Positions 1 to 8,035 of a stretch of DNA of 64,000 bases are shown piece by piece. Origin of the DNA: a methanogenic archaeon mixed culture ISO4-G1. Its GTDB lineage: Archaea > Thermoplasmatota > Thermoplasmata > Methanomassiliicoccales > Methanomethylophilaceae. Below the pieces are notes generated by a model. It saw only the letters and a program-made list of their open reading frames with translations. It was not told the origin of the DNA and did no database searches. Each line of letters opens with the position of its first letter. Within the stretch, counting starts at the first letter, position 1. The position numbers and the translations under genes are program-made. The stretch is from assembly GCA_001563305.1 (NCBI GenBank), contig CP013703.1:868001-932000 (forward strand). Direction: 5' to 3'.

Positions 1-1075
1 AGATCATGTACTGGTCACCGACCTCGGGGATCTGCATGAGGGTGTACTCGATCTGACTGGGGAATACGTTGATTCCGCGGACGATGAGCATATCGTCCGA
101 CCTTCCGGTGATCCTTGCGATCCTGGGCGAGGTCCTTCCGCAGGGACACGGCGAATAGTCGATGGATGTGATGTCCTTGATGCGGTACCTGATGAGGGGG
201 AATGCCTGCTTCTTTAGCATGGTGACGACGAGCTCTCCCCTGGATCCCTCGGGGAGGACCTCCTCCGTATCGGGGTCGATGACCTCGACGTACATGATGT
301 CGGCAGGGATGTGGATACCGTTGTGGCACGGACAGTCCGTGAACATCGGTCCCGCCTGCTCGGAGGTACCATAGATGTCGAATGTCTCGATTCCGGTTGC
401 ATCCTCGATCTTCTTCTTCATTGACTCCGACCAGGGCTCCGCTCCGAGGAACGCAAGCCTGACCTTGGTGTCCTTCCTGAAGTCCACGCCCATCTTCTTG
501 GCGACATCGATTAGATGAATGAAGTACGAAGGCGTGCATGCGATGGCGGTCACACCGAGATCCATCATCAGCTCGATCTGCCTCTCGGAGTTGCCTGTGC
601 TGGCAGGGAGGACGGTGGCTCCGACCTTCTCTCCTCCGTAGTGGAGACCGAGACCTCCTGTGAACAGTCCGTATCCGTAACAGACCTGAAGGGTATCGTC
701 CGGACCGAGTCCGGCGGATGTGAGCGATCTTGCGAGGGCGTCGCTCCAGTACTCCAGGTCATCCCTGGTGTATCCTACGAGGGTCGGCTTTCCGGTGGTT
801 CCGGAGGATACATGATACCTGACGATCTGGTTGTTAGGTACGTTGAACATCTTGGTCGGGTAGTTGTCGCGGAGATCCTGCTTGTACATGAATGGGAGCT
901 TAGAGATGTCCTCTATGCACTTGATATCCTCGGGCTTGACCCCCTTGGAATCCATCCTCTCGCGGTAGAACTGGTTGGTCTCGTATAGTCTCGTGACCTG
1001 CTCTTTCAGTTCCTCATACTGGATCTTCTTCAGTTCGTCCAGCGGCATGCATTCAATCTTCGGGTTCCAGAACAT
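1..1075 (-). CDS. paaK: phenylacetate-CoA ligase (PaaK family), 3' end outside window
   Basis: The minus-strand frame opens with ATG at 1075 (MFWNPKIECMPLDEL) and runs off the left edge with about 358 residues visible. It carries the AMP-binding P-loop YHVSSGTTGKPT, the EQAGPMFTDCP segment typical of PaaK, and the C-terminal-domain hinge YSPCPCGRTSPRIARITGRSDD. The family activates phenylacetate or related aryl acids to CoA thioesters with ATP. In anaerobic archaea these thioesters can be reductively carboxylated to aryl pyruvates. A TATA-like stretch lies near 1121-1130, and a perfect 15-bp palindrome sits further upstream at 1164-1178. Only the last part of the C-terminal domain is missing. 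The exact aryl substrate is not decided by the sequence. Confidence 0.93.
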   Translation of the reverse strand, partial: MFWNPKIECMPLDELKKIQYEELKEQVTRLYETNQFYRERMDSKGVKPEDIKCIEDISKLPFMYKQDLRDNYPTKMFNVPNNQIVRYHVSSGTTGKPTLVGYTRDDLEYWSDALARSLTSAGLGPDDTLQVCYGYGLFTGGLGLHYGGEKVGATVLPASTGNSERQIELMMDLGVTAIACTPSYFIHLIDVAKKMGVDFRKDTKVRLAFLGAEPWSESMKKKIEDATGIETFDIYGTSEQAGPMFTDCPCHNGIHIPADIMYVEVIDPDTEEVLPEGSRGELVVTMLKKQAFPLIRYRIKDITSIDYSPCPCGRTSPRIARITGRSDDMLIVRGINVFPSQIEYTLMQIPEVGDQYMI

Positions 1076-1163
1076 AGTATTCCCAACCTTCGTCCTATTG
1101 ACACACCGACTATCTAACGATATATTATAAGTACTGCTCAAAAGAAGGTAAATTGGTAGGTGG

Positions 1164-1178
1164 TTACGAAATTCGTAA
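1164..1178. promoter_or_regulatory. 15-bp palindrome upstream of paaK
   Basis: TTACGAA and TTCGTAA flank a single central A, a perfect inverted repeat about 40 bp upstream of the TATA-like stretch (1121-1130) of the leftward paaK gene. AGAAGGTA at 1143-1150 and the related inverted ACCTACCTTCT near 1212-1222 flank it. The 240-bp gap between paaK and the next gene holds nothing else I can name. Operator function is inferred from symmetry and position only. Confidence 0.35.
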
Positions 1179-1314
1179 ACAATGATAGCAATGACTCCTA
1201 ACTCGGGAATGACCTACCTTCTGTTCACAGTAAAGCATTAATAATTTAGCTTTAACCTAAATTCAAAGGCTTCCGATACGTTACGATTAACAACACTCAG
1301 CATAATGTCCCGTC

Positions 1315-1944
1315 GTGAACAGCGTCTCCGAGGAATTGGGAATCTTCATCGACGGCGTAGGCTCGATGATCACAGATGTGGAGAACCATATAGCCACCAG
1401 GCAGAACGATTTCCGTTCCATGTGCTTCTACAACATCCACAACCGCGGAGTCCTCACAAGGGAGATAGTCACGCTTCTGGACAAGTCGGTCAGACCGTTC
1501 CAGGATGGTGATGCGGAGGACCAGGAGACAGAGAGAATCATCGTCGTGACCAGGGGGCTGTTCACCGATACCATGTCATCTATTGAGAAGGCCGCCAAGG
1601 ACTGCCTCCCGGCCTATTGGATGAACGATATCAAGGACAAGGCCCTGGAGAAGAACACCTACCTCTACCTGAGGAACATAATCGCCGCCTCCGCCGAGAA
1701 GGGCCTGGTGTCCAAGGAGGAGCACAGGGATTGGGAGCTACTGTTCCTGATGAGGAATCTGGTACTCCACAACAACTCCGTCGCGGACCGCTCGATGATA
1801 TTCGAGATGGACGACCTGAAGATCTCGATGCGCCCAGACAGGATGATGAAGGGTCCCACCGTAACATTCGTCAAGCTCTCCGAGAAGGCCGTAGAACTGT
1901 TCTATAACTGGCTGAAAGCCGTGAACGAGGCCTACAGGAGATGA
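1315..1944 (+). CDS. uncharacterised HEPN-like protein
   Basis: A 209-residue protein starting with GTG; an in-frame TAA at 1303 leaves no room for a longer start. I do not recognise the family from full-length similarity. It is helical and charged, has no membrane segment, and contains R147-NLVL-H152. That fits the R-x4-6-H motif of HEPN ribonuclease or nucleotide-binding domains, followed by NN as in many HEPN proteins. HEPN domains occur in toxin-antitoxin, abortive-infection and RNA-processing proteins. The next gene, a methyltransferase, overlaps its stop by ATGA, so the two are probably co-transcribed. The HEPN assignment rests on one short motif and is tentative. Confidence 0.6.
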   Translation: MNSVSEELGIFIDGVGSMITDVENHIATRQNDFRSMCFYNIHNRGVLTREIVTLLDKSVRPFQDGDAEDQETERIIVVTRGLFTDTMSSIEKAAKDCLPAYWMNDIKDKALEKNTYLYLRNIIAASAEKGLVSKEEHRDWELLFLMRNLVLHNNSVADRSMIFEMDDLKISMRPDRMMKGPTVTFVKLSEKAVELFYNWLKAVNEAYRR

Positions 1945-2522
1945 AGCAGGAAGACCTTTGGAACGAACTCTATTCCCGCAACTCCGTCCAATGGAGAGGG
2001 AACACCGTCATCCCCATCCCTAACAAGGGGAAAGCCCTGGACCTTGGATGCGGCAACGGCAAGACTACATCGGTCCTGATCGACGAGGGCTATGAGACCA
2101 CTGGTCTGGACTTTTCAAGCGTGGCCGTTGAGAGGTGCTGGGCACGCTTCCCCGAATCCGAATTCGTCGTGTCCTCAGTACTGGAGATGCCCTTCGGCGA
2201 CGAGACCTTCGATTACGTTACTGCAGTCCACATCCTGGAGCATCTGGGACAAGATGATCTGATGACTGCCGCCAAGGAGATACGGAGAGTGCTGAGGAAG
2301 GACGGCTTCGTCTTCATACGCAGTTTCACGCCGGATGACATGCGCTCCAAGGACAGGGAAGGTTCAGACATCCGCTACATCTTCCATGGTCTGGAAGAGC
2401 TTCTGGAGGCCTTCTCCGGTTTCGACATCCTGGAATCGGGCATCCGCGAGGACAGGACCAGATTCGGTACCACCAGGTCACGCGTGGAGATCCTAGCGAG
2501 GAAGAAACGACTCCCAGCGTAA
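1941..2522 (+). CDS. class I SAM-dependent methyltransferase
   Basis: A 193-residue Rossmann-fold methyltransferase. Motif I is ALDLGCGNGKTTSVL near residue 30, followed by the acidic TGLDF strand and the motif IV region FDYVTAVHILEHL near residue 95. It resembles the Methyltransf_11/UbiE-like group. The substrate cannot be read from the sequence. Its ATG overlaps the stop of the HEPN-like gene (ATGA), which suggests translational coupling. It ends in TAA. Confidence 0.85.
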   Translation: MKQEDLWNELYSRNSVQWRGNTVIPIPNKGKALDLGCGNGKTTSVLIDEGYETTGLDFSSVAVERCWARFPESEFVVSSVLEMPFGDETFDYVTAVHILEHLGQDDLMTAAKEIRRVLRKDGFVFIRSFTPDDMRSKDREGSDIRYIFHGLEELLEAFSGFDILESGIREDRTRFGTTRSRVEILARKKRLPA

Positions 2523-2552
2523 GTATAAAAGCAGGAAGTCAATCCCTCATCC

Positions 2553-2900
2553 ATGAAATGCTCCAAGTGCGGCCACGACAATCCCGAAGATGCGCTGTTC
2601 TGCGAGGAATGCGATTGGAAACTGGGCGAGACATACGTCCCCGAGGTCAAGATCGACCGTTCCATAACATGCTATCTCGCCCTCGTCATCGGTATCGCCG
2701 CCATCGCATGCATGCTCCTGAACCTCAGTCTCTACTCGTTCATCGTCCTGGGTGCCATCGGCCTCATGGTGGGAGGCTACTCGTTCAGCGTACCGATGCT
2801 CCTCGGGAAGTCCAACAAGACCTTCCTGATGGCCATCAGCGCCGTGGGTCTCGGACTGAGCGTCATCTCTTTCATCTACGGAATCTACCTGCTCGCGTGA
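2553..2900 (+). CDS. zinc-ribbon membrane protein
   Basis: A 115-residue protein. The N-terminal CSKCGHDNPEDALFCEEC is a four-cysteine zinc ribbon (CxxC...CxxC). It is followed by three hydrophobic segments at roughly residues 36-55, 60-78 and 90-112, so the ribbon probably faces the cytosol. Proteins of this layout are common and functionally undefined in these archaea. The gene lies 30 bp after the methyltransferase and 4 bp before the next gene, consistent with one transcript. Confidence 0.8.
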   Translation: MKCSKCGHDNPEDALFCEECDWKLGETYVPEVKIDRSITCYLALVIGIAAIACMLLNLSLYSFIVLGAIGLMVGGYSFSVPMLLGKSNKTFLMAISAVGLGLSVISFIYGIYLLA

Positions 2901-2904
2901 TCCG

Positions 2905-3435
2905 ATGGCAGTCTACCGCGGAAAGTACATCCTGGAGGGCCTAGACGAGATCACCCCGGAGATGGAACACAACCTGGACATCGCCTACGAGATCTGCCTC
3001 TCGTTCAAGGACGAGTTCCCCTGCGAGATGTGCGGGAGATGCTGCCATCAGCCCAACATCATAATCATGCCGGAGGAGATCCCCCGCGTGGCCAAGGCTG
3101 CCAACCTCACGGAGTTCATGTTCTCCAGGAACTACGTCGTCGAGATGCCCGACGGAAGGTTCCTCATAAACAAGCCCAACGACGGCCCCTGCCCGTTCCT
3201 GCGCGACGACAACAAGTGCTCTGTCTGGAGGGACAGACCGCAGATCTGCGATGATTTTCCCTATGCAGTCTCCATGTTCATGTCCAGGGTGTATCTGGCC
3301 CTGGTCAACCCCGATGCCGATATCATGAAGCTGATAGCCTATATGGACGGCAAATGGCCATGCACCAAGGTCATTAGGAGGAACATCAGGAAGCGCATCG
3401 ATGAGCGCAGGAAGGATGTCGTTCTCCGAAGGTAA
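2905..3435 (+). CDS. YkgJ-family Fe/Zn cluster-binding protein
   Basis: A 176-residue protein with the YkgJ (CxxCxxCC) signature CEMCGRCCHQ near residue 41, followed by a downstream CPFL...NKCSVW...RPQICDDFPY set of cysteines. Members bind a metal or Fe-S cluster. Their reactions are mostly unknown, though some are linked to methyl transfer or to flagellin lysine methylation in other organisms. It begins four bases after the preceding gene and ends in TAA. Confidence 0.85.
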   Translation: MAVYRGKYILEGLDEITPEMEHNLDIAYEICLSFKDEFPCEMCGRCCHQPNIIIMPEEIPRVAKAANLTEFMFSRNYVVEMPDGRFLINKPNDGPCPFLRDDNKCSVWRDRPQICDDFPYAVSMFMSRVYLALVNPDADIMKLIAYMDGKWPCTKVIRRNIRKRIDERRKDVVLRR

Positions 3436-3507
3436 ATTCGTTTTTACTTTATAGGAAAAAACCATTCAACCATCATCTGGCTCGATACGGTCACAAGGAG
3501 GAATCGA

Positions 3508-4344
3508 ATGTTGAAATGTCCTAGATGCGGAAACAGTTACTTCAATTCGGCTACAACCTGCAAGAAATGCGGCCTTCCGCTGAACGAGGACATAACCATA
3601 ACCGGTACCCTGAAGGACGGGATCGAGGCTCTGAACCAAGGAGAACTGAATCTCGGCACATACAGGTGCCTCGTGGCAGTCAAGAGGGACGGAAACCCGT
3701 CCGATGCGGATTACAAGGAACTCGTCAAGGCCATGTACAGATGCATCACCAAGCATGTGTCCGACACTGATTATCCAAATCACAGGGACGTCTCCGCTCT
3801 GGGATAGGCGCTCAACGAGAGGCTGTTCTTCGAGGATGTCATGTACACCCTGGCCAGCGGTCTCTCCGCGATGTCGAGCAAGAAGCAGGTCAACAGGCTC
3901 GGAGCCGAATACATGTTCCTCGCGTTCGAATCCTTCGATGTCTACGGCGACATCCGCTACCTCATCCGCCTGATGAACACCGCACATGAGGCGATCTCCA
4001 GATTCAAGGACATGCACGGCAAGGTCCAAGGACTTGACGAGACGGAGGGCAAGGATCTCGTGTTCTACACCGAATACACAACGTTCATAGCCGATGCAAT
4101 GCAGAGGAGGGTGGATGAGATCGATCCAGAGATTGTCGACGAGGTCATCGATTACTGGCAGATGCACGACTGCAAAAAGTTCGGTGCGAAGGCCCTGGAT
4201 GCCGCCAAGGCCGGTTCGAGGCTGTACCTTTCGCGCGAAGTGAAGAAGATCTACATCCAGAACAGGGACATCAAGGTCGACCAGTTCCTGGATGCATACT
4301 TCGGACTACCCTTCAAGGACAAGAACAAGGGCAAGTGGAAGTGA
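3508..4344 (+). CDS. zinc-ribbon protein with an in-frame TAG (codon 100)
   Basis: Two adjacent open frames, 3508-3804 and 3808-4344, lie in the same phase, separated only by TAG at 3805-3807. Read through, they give a 278-residue protein. C4xxC7 and C18xxC21 form an N-terminal zinc ribbon, and the rest is a long helical region without membrane segments. An RBS-like AAGGAGG sits just before the first ATG. The second half has its first ATG 33 bases after the TAG with no evident RBS. Codon use looks the same on both sides. In a UAG-decoding archaeon residue 100 would be pyrrolysine or an amber read-through product. Otherwise this would be a truncated 99-residue protein plus a remnant. Function unknown. 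Confidence 0.75.
3805..3807 (+). other. in-frame amber codon (UAG) in zinc-ribbon gene
   Basis: TAG at codon 100 of the gene starting at 3508. Sense codons in the same phase continue for 178 residues to TGA at 4344. There is no length change in the neighbourhood that would suggest a frameshift. Confidence 0.75.
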
Positions 4345-4345
4345 A

Positions 4346-6022
4346 TCAGTTCTTCTTCTCGGCCAGTTCCTTGTCCTTGTTGCGGATGTCGACACGCTTG
4401 ATCTTTCCGCTGATGGACTTGGGAAGCTCCTTGACGAACTCCACCGCCCTCGGGTACTTGTAAGGCGCGGTCTCGTGCTTGACGTAGTTCTGGAGCTCCT
4501 TCTTCAGCTCGTCGGTGCCCTCGTATCCCTGCCTGAGGACGATGGTCGCCTTGACGATCTGCCCCCTGATCGGGTCCGGTACACCTGTGATGGCACACTC
4601 GAGACAGCAGGGGTGCTTCAGCAGCACGGACTCGATCTCGAACGGACTGATCCTGTATCCGGATGATTTGATGACGTCATCGTTCCTTCCGACGTACCAG
4701 AAGTAACCGTCCTCGTCCTTCCAGGCGAGGTCGCCGGTGTGATGGAACCCTCCGAAGAGCGTTGCCCTAGTCTTCTGCCTGTCGTGCAGGTAGCCGACGA
4801 ATATCCCCGCTGGCGGGGGATCGATCCCGACTACGATCTGTCCGACCACGCTGGGCGGGCAGGGCTTTCCGTTGTCGTCGACGATGTCGACCCTGTACTG
4901 GGGCGACGGCTTACCCATGGATCCGGGCTTGGGCGTCATGCCCTTGAGGTTACCCACGAGCACAGTGGTCTCGGACTGTCCAAAACCCTCCATGAGCTTC
5001 AGACCGGTAGCGTTGTACCACTTCTCGAAGGTATCTGAGTTCAATGCCTCTCCTGCGATGCAGCAGTGGGTGAGCGACGAGAGGTCATGTCCCTCCAATC
5101 CTGCCTCACAGTACATCCTGAACATCGTGGGAGGACAGCAGAAGGTGGTGATCCTGTACTTCTCGATGAGGTTCATCACGGCCACGGGGTCGAACTTCTG
5201 ATGCTCGTAAACGAACAGCCCCGCCTCCATGATCCACTGACCGTAGAGCTTCCCCCATGCGTTCTTGGCCCATCCCGTCTCGGCCACGGTCCAGTGCAGA
5301 CCGTCGGGGACGACACAGTGCCAGTGCTTCGCTGTGAGTATGTGTCCGATGGGATATGAGAAATCATGGACCGCCATCTTGGGGTTGCCCGATGTCCCTG
5401 AGGTGAAGTAGATGAGCATCATGTCCCTGACGTGCGTCGGGACCCTCTTCCACTCCTCCGGGGCCGCCTCCACTCCCGCGTCGAAGTCGTCCCATCCGGG
5501 AGGACAGGGGCCGTTGTACTGGGAGTTGGTCATGCACTTGAACTTAAGCGAGGGGATGTTCTCGGCTATGTCGAACTCCTGCCAGACCGGTGCATCCGAT
5601 GTGACGATGGCCGCCTTGATGGATGCAGAGTTGATACGGTACTCGATGTCATGCTTCTTGAGCATGAACGTGGCAGGAATCAGGACGGCACCCATCTTGT
5701 GCAATGCGATGGAGACGTACCAGAACTGGTAGTTGTGCTTGAGGACCACGAGGACCATGTCCCCCTTCCTGACGCCGTGCTGGGTCAGGTAGTTCGCGGT
5801 CTTGTCGGACATCCTCTTGATGTCCGCGAAGGTGAAGCACTTCTCGTGTCCCCTGTCGTCGCACCACAACAGCGCCCTCCTGTTCGGGTCGTTGACGGCG
5901 ATGTCGTCGACGATGTCGTATCCGAAGTTGAAGTTGTCAGGGTAGTGGACGCTGTATGTCTTCAGGAGACCGTTCTCGTCGTAGGTCTCGTCCACGTAGC
6001 GAAGGTTGATGTCCCTGGTCAT
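4346..6022 (-). CDS. AMP-forming acyl-CoA synthetase, paralogue 1
   Basis: A 558-residue ANL-superfamily enzyme. The P-loop YFTSGTSGNPKM is near residue 211, GEALNSDTFEKW and EGFGQSET mark the central adenylation motifs, HHTGDLAWKDEDG is the A8 hinge region, and the C-terminal catalytic lysine lies in PKSISGKIKR. It activates a carboxylic acid to its CoA thioester. The closest relative in the window is the synthetase at 8032-9672, sharing long identical stretches such as the FGYDIVDDIAVN region. It resembles the medium/short-chain MACS-like group, but chain specificity is not deducible. The start overlaps the stop of the upstream XRE-cupin gene (ATGA), so it is the last gene of the minus-strand operon. 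Confidence 0.92.
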   Translation of the reverse strand: MTRDINLRYVDETYDENGLLKTYSVHYPDNFNFGYDIVDDIAVNDPNRRALLWCDDRGHEKCFTFADIKRMSDKTANYLTQHGVRKGDMVLVVLKHNYQFWYVSIALHKMGAVLIPATFMLKKHDIEYRINSASIKAAIVTSDAPVWQEFDIAENIPSLKFKCMTNSQYNGPCPPGWDDFDAGVEAAPEEWKRVPTHVRDMMLIYFTSGTSGNPKMAVHDFSYPIGHILTAKHWHCVVPDGLHWTVAETGWAKNAWGKLYGQWIMEAGLFVYEHQKFDPVAVMNLIEKYRITTFCCPPTMFRMYCEAGLEGHDLSSLTHCCIAGEALNSDTFEKWYNATGLKLMEGFGQSETTVLVGNLKGMTPKPGSMGKPSPQYRVDIVDDNGKPCPPSVVGQIVVGIDPPPAGIFVGYLHDRQKTRATLFGGFHHTGDLAWKDEDGYFWYVGRNDDVIKSSGYRISPFEIESVLLKHPCCLECAITGVPDPIRGQIVKATIVLRQGYEGTDELKKELQNYVKHETAPYKYPRAVEFVKELPKSISGKIKRVDIRNKDKELAEKKN

Positions 6023-6591
6023 CTCTTGGCACCTCCCTTCATGGACACGACGAGGAACTCGCTACCGTCCTTGCTGGTGGCTATCGCACCGTGGGGCTTG
6101 GATGAGTCGTAGTAGATCGAATCGCCGGCGATGAGGTTCTCCTCGTGTCCGTCGTATGCGAACCTGATGCTTCCGCTGATGACGTAGATCAGCTCCTGAC
6201 CGTCGCTGACGGATGTCACGATGGGTGCTTCCTGCTCCTCCTCGAGATACGGCGCCTTGACGAGATAGGGCTCTGCCAGCTTGTCCTTGAAGTATGCCGC
6301 GAGATGGTAGTACTCGTGGCCCTTACGCCTGTTGATCGGGAGTCCCATTCCGTCCTGCACCACGATATAGTCGGTGAGACGGGGGTTCTCGCCTGTGAGC
6401 AGTTCCACCATGTCGATCTGGAAGACATCGGCGCACTTGCTCAGGAATGTGTATGTGAAATCGTCCTGGCCGCTCTCGAACCTGAGGTACTGTTCCTCGG
6501 AGACTCCCGTAGCCTCCGCCATGTCCGCGGTGCTGAGTCCGCAGAGGTCGCGCATAGCACGGACGCGTTCCGAAATAGCGTTGTCGTACAT
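6019..6591 (-). CDS. XRE-cupin transcriptional regulator, copy 1
   Basis: A 190-residue protein with two domains. An XRE helix-turn-helix lies at about residues 8-60 (DLCGLSTADMAEATGVSEEQ). A C-terminal cupin lies at about 110-185 (ISGSIRFAYDG, then AGDSIYYDSSKPHGA with a His of the cupin metal site). This family usually represses transcription in response to a small ligand bound in the cupin. It sits between the ACT-MBL gene and acyl-CoA synthetase 1 and overlaps the latter by four bases. Two more members of the same type sit directly upstream of the other two synthetases. Confidence 0.9.
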   Translation of the reverse strand: MYDNAISERVRAMRDLCGLSTADMAEATGVSEEQYLRFESGQDDFTYTFLSKCADVFQIDMVELLTGENPRLTDYIVVQDGMGLPINRRKGHEYYHLAAYFKDKLAEPYLVKAPYLEEEQEAPIVTSVSDGQELIYVISGSIRFAYDGHEENLIAGDSIYYDSSKPHGAIATSKDGSEFLVVSMKGGAKR

Positions 6592-6595
6592 CTCA

Positions 6596-8035
6596 TCACC
6601 TCAGTTTCTTTATGTTCCCGTGGCCGCCGCATACGATCATTCCGGTCCTCCCGATGGAGTCCATGATCGCACCCAGCTTCGTACGGGTGTCGGTCAGTCT
6701 GTCCAGGTCCTCCTCGGAATTCTCCGAAAGGAACGGGGCGATCTTGTTGTACTCGGCCCTCTCCGGGATGACGTCCTTGTCGTTCGAATACAGGTCACCT
6801 GTGAACAGGAGCTTGGGGTTCCTGCAGATGATGACCGTCTGTCCCTTGGTGTGCGTTCCGGGGCCCTCGAAGATCTCCAGCTCGATGTCGCCGAACCTCA
6901 GCTTGTCGAGCAAGACGAACTCGGAATGGGATTTCGGAGCGTCCCCTATTATGCGGATGTTCTCCCTGCGGGGTGCGACGTAATCGGTTATGATCCTGCA
7001 GAGGCGTCCGTAGCAGTAGTTGTATGCATCCTTGTCGCTGGTAGGCCTGGCCATGTCGAACAGGTCGGCAGCGGTCCTGGCATCCACCACGATCTCGGCG
7101 TTGTCTATCACCGACAGCAGACCGCAGTGGTCGGCATCGGCGTGTGTGACCAGCATGGTCTTCTGCATGCTGAAGAACGCAGGGAACGTCTCCCTGAGCT
7201 CGGTGATCATCTCGTCGGAGAATATACCCATTCCCGAGTCGACGAACAGCAGGCTGTCATCGTTCCTGAGCACGTAGGTGTTGCTTCCGCAGGGGGGCTC
7301 GATCACATAGAGCGAGGTCTCCTCGGTGAGCTGGTGCTGTGTTATCCTGGGCCTGAAGTTGAGGTCCCTGTGATATGCGATGAAGTCGGCGAGCTGACGG
7401 ACCCTGTCGAAAACGACCACCGGGTCCTGTCCCCTCTGTGTAAGGAGCTCCGTGACGCCTCTGCACTCCGCGACGAACTCCCTGACCTTGTCGTCGTCGA
7501 GGCTGAACAGCCTCTGGATCTTGTTGGCCAGACGGATGTATCCGACCGTGGTGTCCAGGACATCGTAGTTGCCGTTGTAGGACACCACGTTGAGCAGGTA
7601 GATGTCGGAGACCTCGTCCAGGATCTTCTTGGACACGGTGGGGTCCTTGACCTCCATACCGATGTTGAAATTCTGGAACCCGCGGTTCTCCTCCCTGGAG
7701 TTCAGATAGGTTATGTTGACCTCATGTCTGTCGATGATCTCAAGGACAGGGAACAGCATCCCTGGCGTGTTGGGGATCTTGACCTCCATCACCAGGACGG
7801 TGGGGACCTTCGGCTGGAAGTCCACGTAGGACATCTCGCTGAGTCCCATCTCGATCGCATCCAGGACGCCCTTCGTGCCCTCTACCTCTATGAAGAGGTT
7901 CAGACCTCCGCGCTTGTAGCTGACACGGGTTATGTTGCCGCCCTGTTCCTTGATCACCTTGCACGCACGCATGAAGGCCCCGGGCTTGTCCGGGGTCCTG
8001 GTGGTGAAGGTGCGCTTTATCAGATCACCGTTCAT
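6596..8035 (-). CDS. tandem ACT domains fused to a flavodiiron-like metallo-beta-lactamase domain
   Basis: A 479-residue protein. Residues 1-75 and about 78-155 look like two ACT regulatory domains (TPDKPGAFMRACKVIKEQGG and then PNTPGMLFPVLEIIDRHEV), folds that bind amino acids or other small ligands. Residues 235-475 form a metallo-beta-lactamase fold. Its metal ligands are H298-A-D300-A-D302-H303, H395, D414 and H472. The first motif is HxDxDH, not the classical HxHxDH, and is closer to the HxExDH of flavodiiron proteins; no flavodoxin domain follows. The reaction is unknown: a thioesterase or an oxygen/NO-handling role are both possible. It overlaps the upstream synthetase gene (4 bp), so it belongs to the acyl-CoA operon. 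Confidence 0.85.
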   Translation of the reverse strand: MNGDLIKRTFTTRTPDKPGAFMRACKVIKEQGGNITRVSYKRGGLNLFIEVEGTKGVLDAIEMGLSEMSYVDFQPKVPTVLVMEVKIPNTPGMLFPVLEIIDRHEVNITYLNSREENRGFQNFNIGMEVKDPTVSKKILDEVSDIYLLNVVSYNGNYDVLDTTVGYIRLANKIQRLFSLDDDKVREFVAECRGVTELLTQRGQDPVVVFDRVRQLADFIAYHRDLNFRPRITQHQLTEETSLYVIEPPCGSNTYVLRNDDSLLFVDSGMGIFSDEMITELRETFPAFFSMQKTMLVTHADADHCGLLSVIDNAEIVVDARTAADLFDMARPTSDKDAYNYCYGRLCRIITDYVAPRRENIRIIGDAPKSHSEFVLLDKLRFGDIELEIFEGPGTHTKGQTVIICRNPKLLFTGDLYSNDKDVIPERAEYNKIAPFLSENSEEDLDRLTDTRTKLGAIMDSIGRTGMIVCGGHGNIKKLR

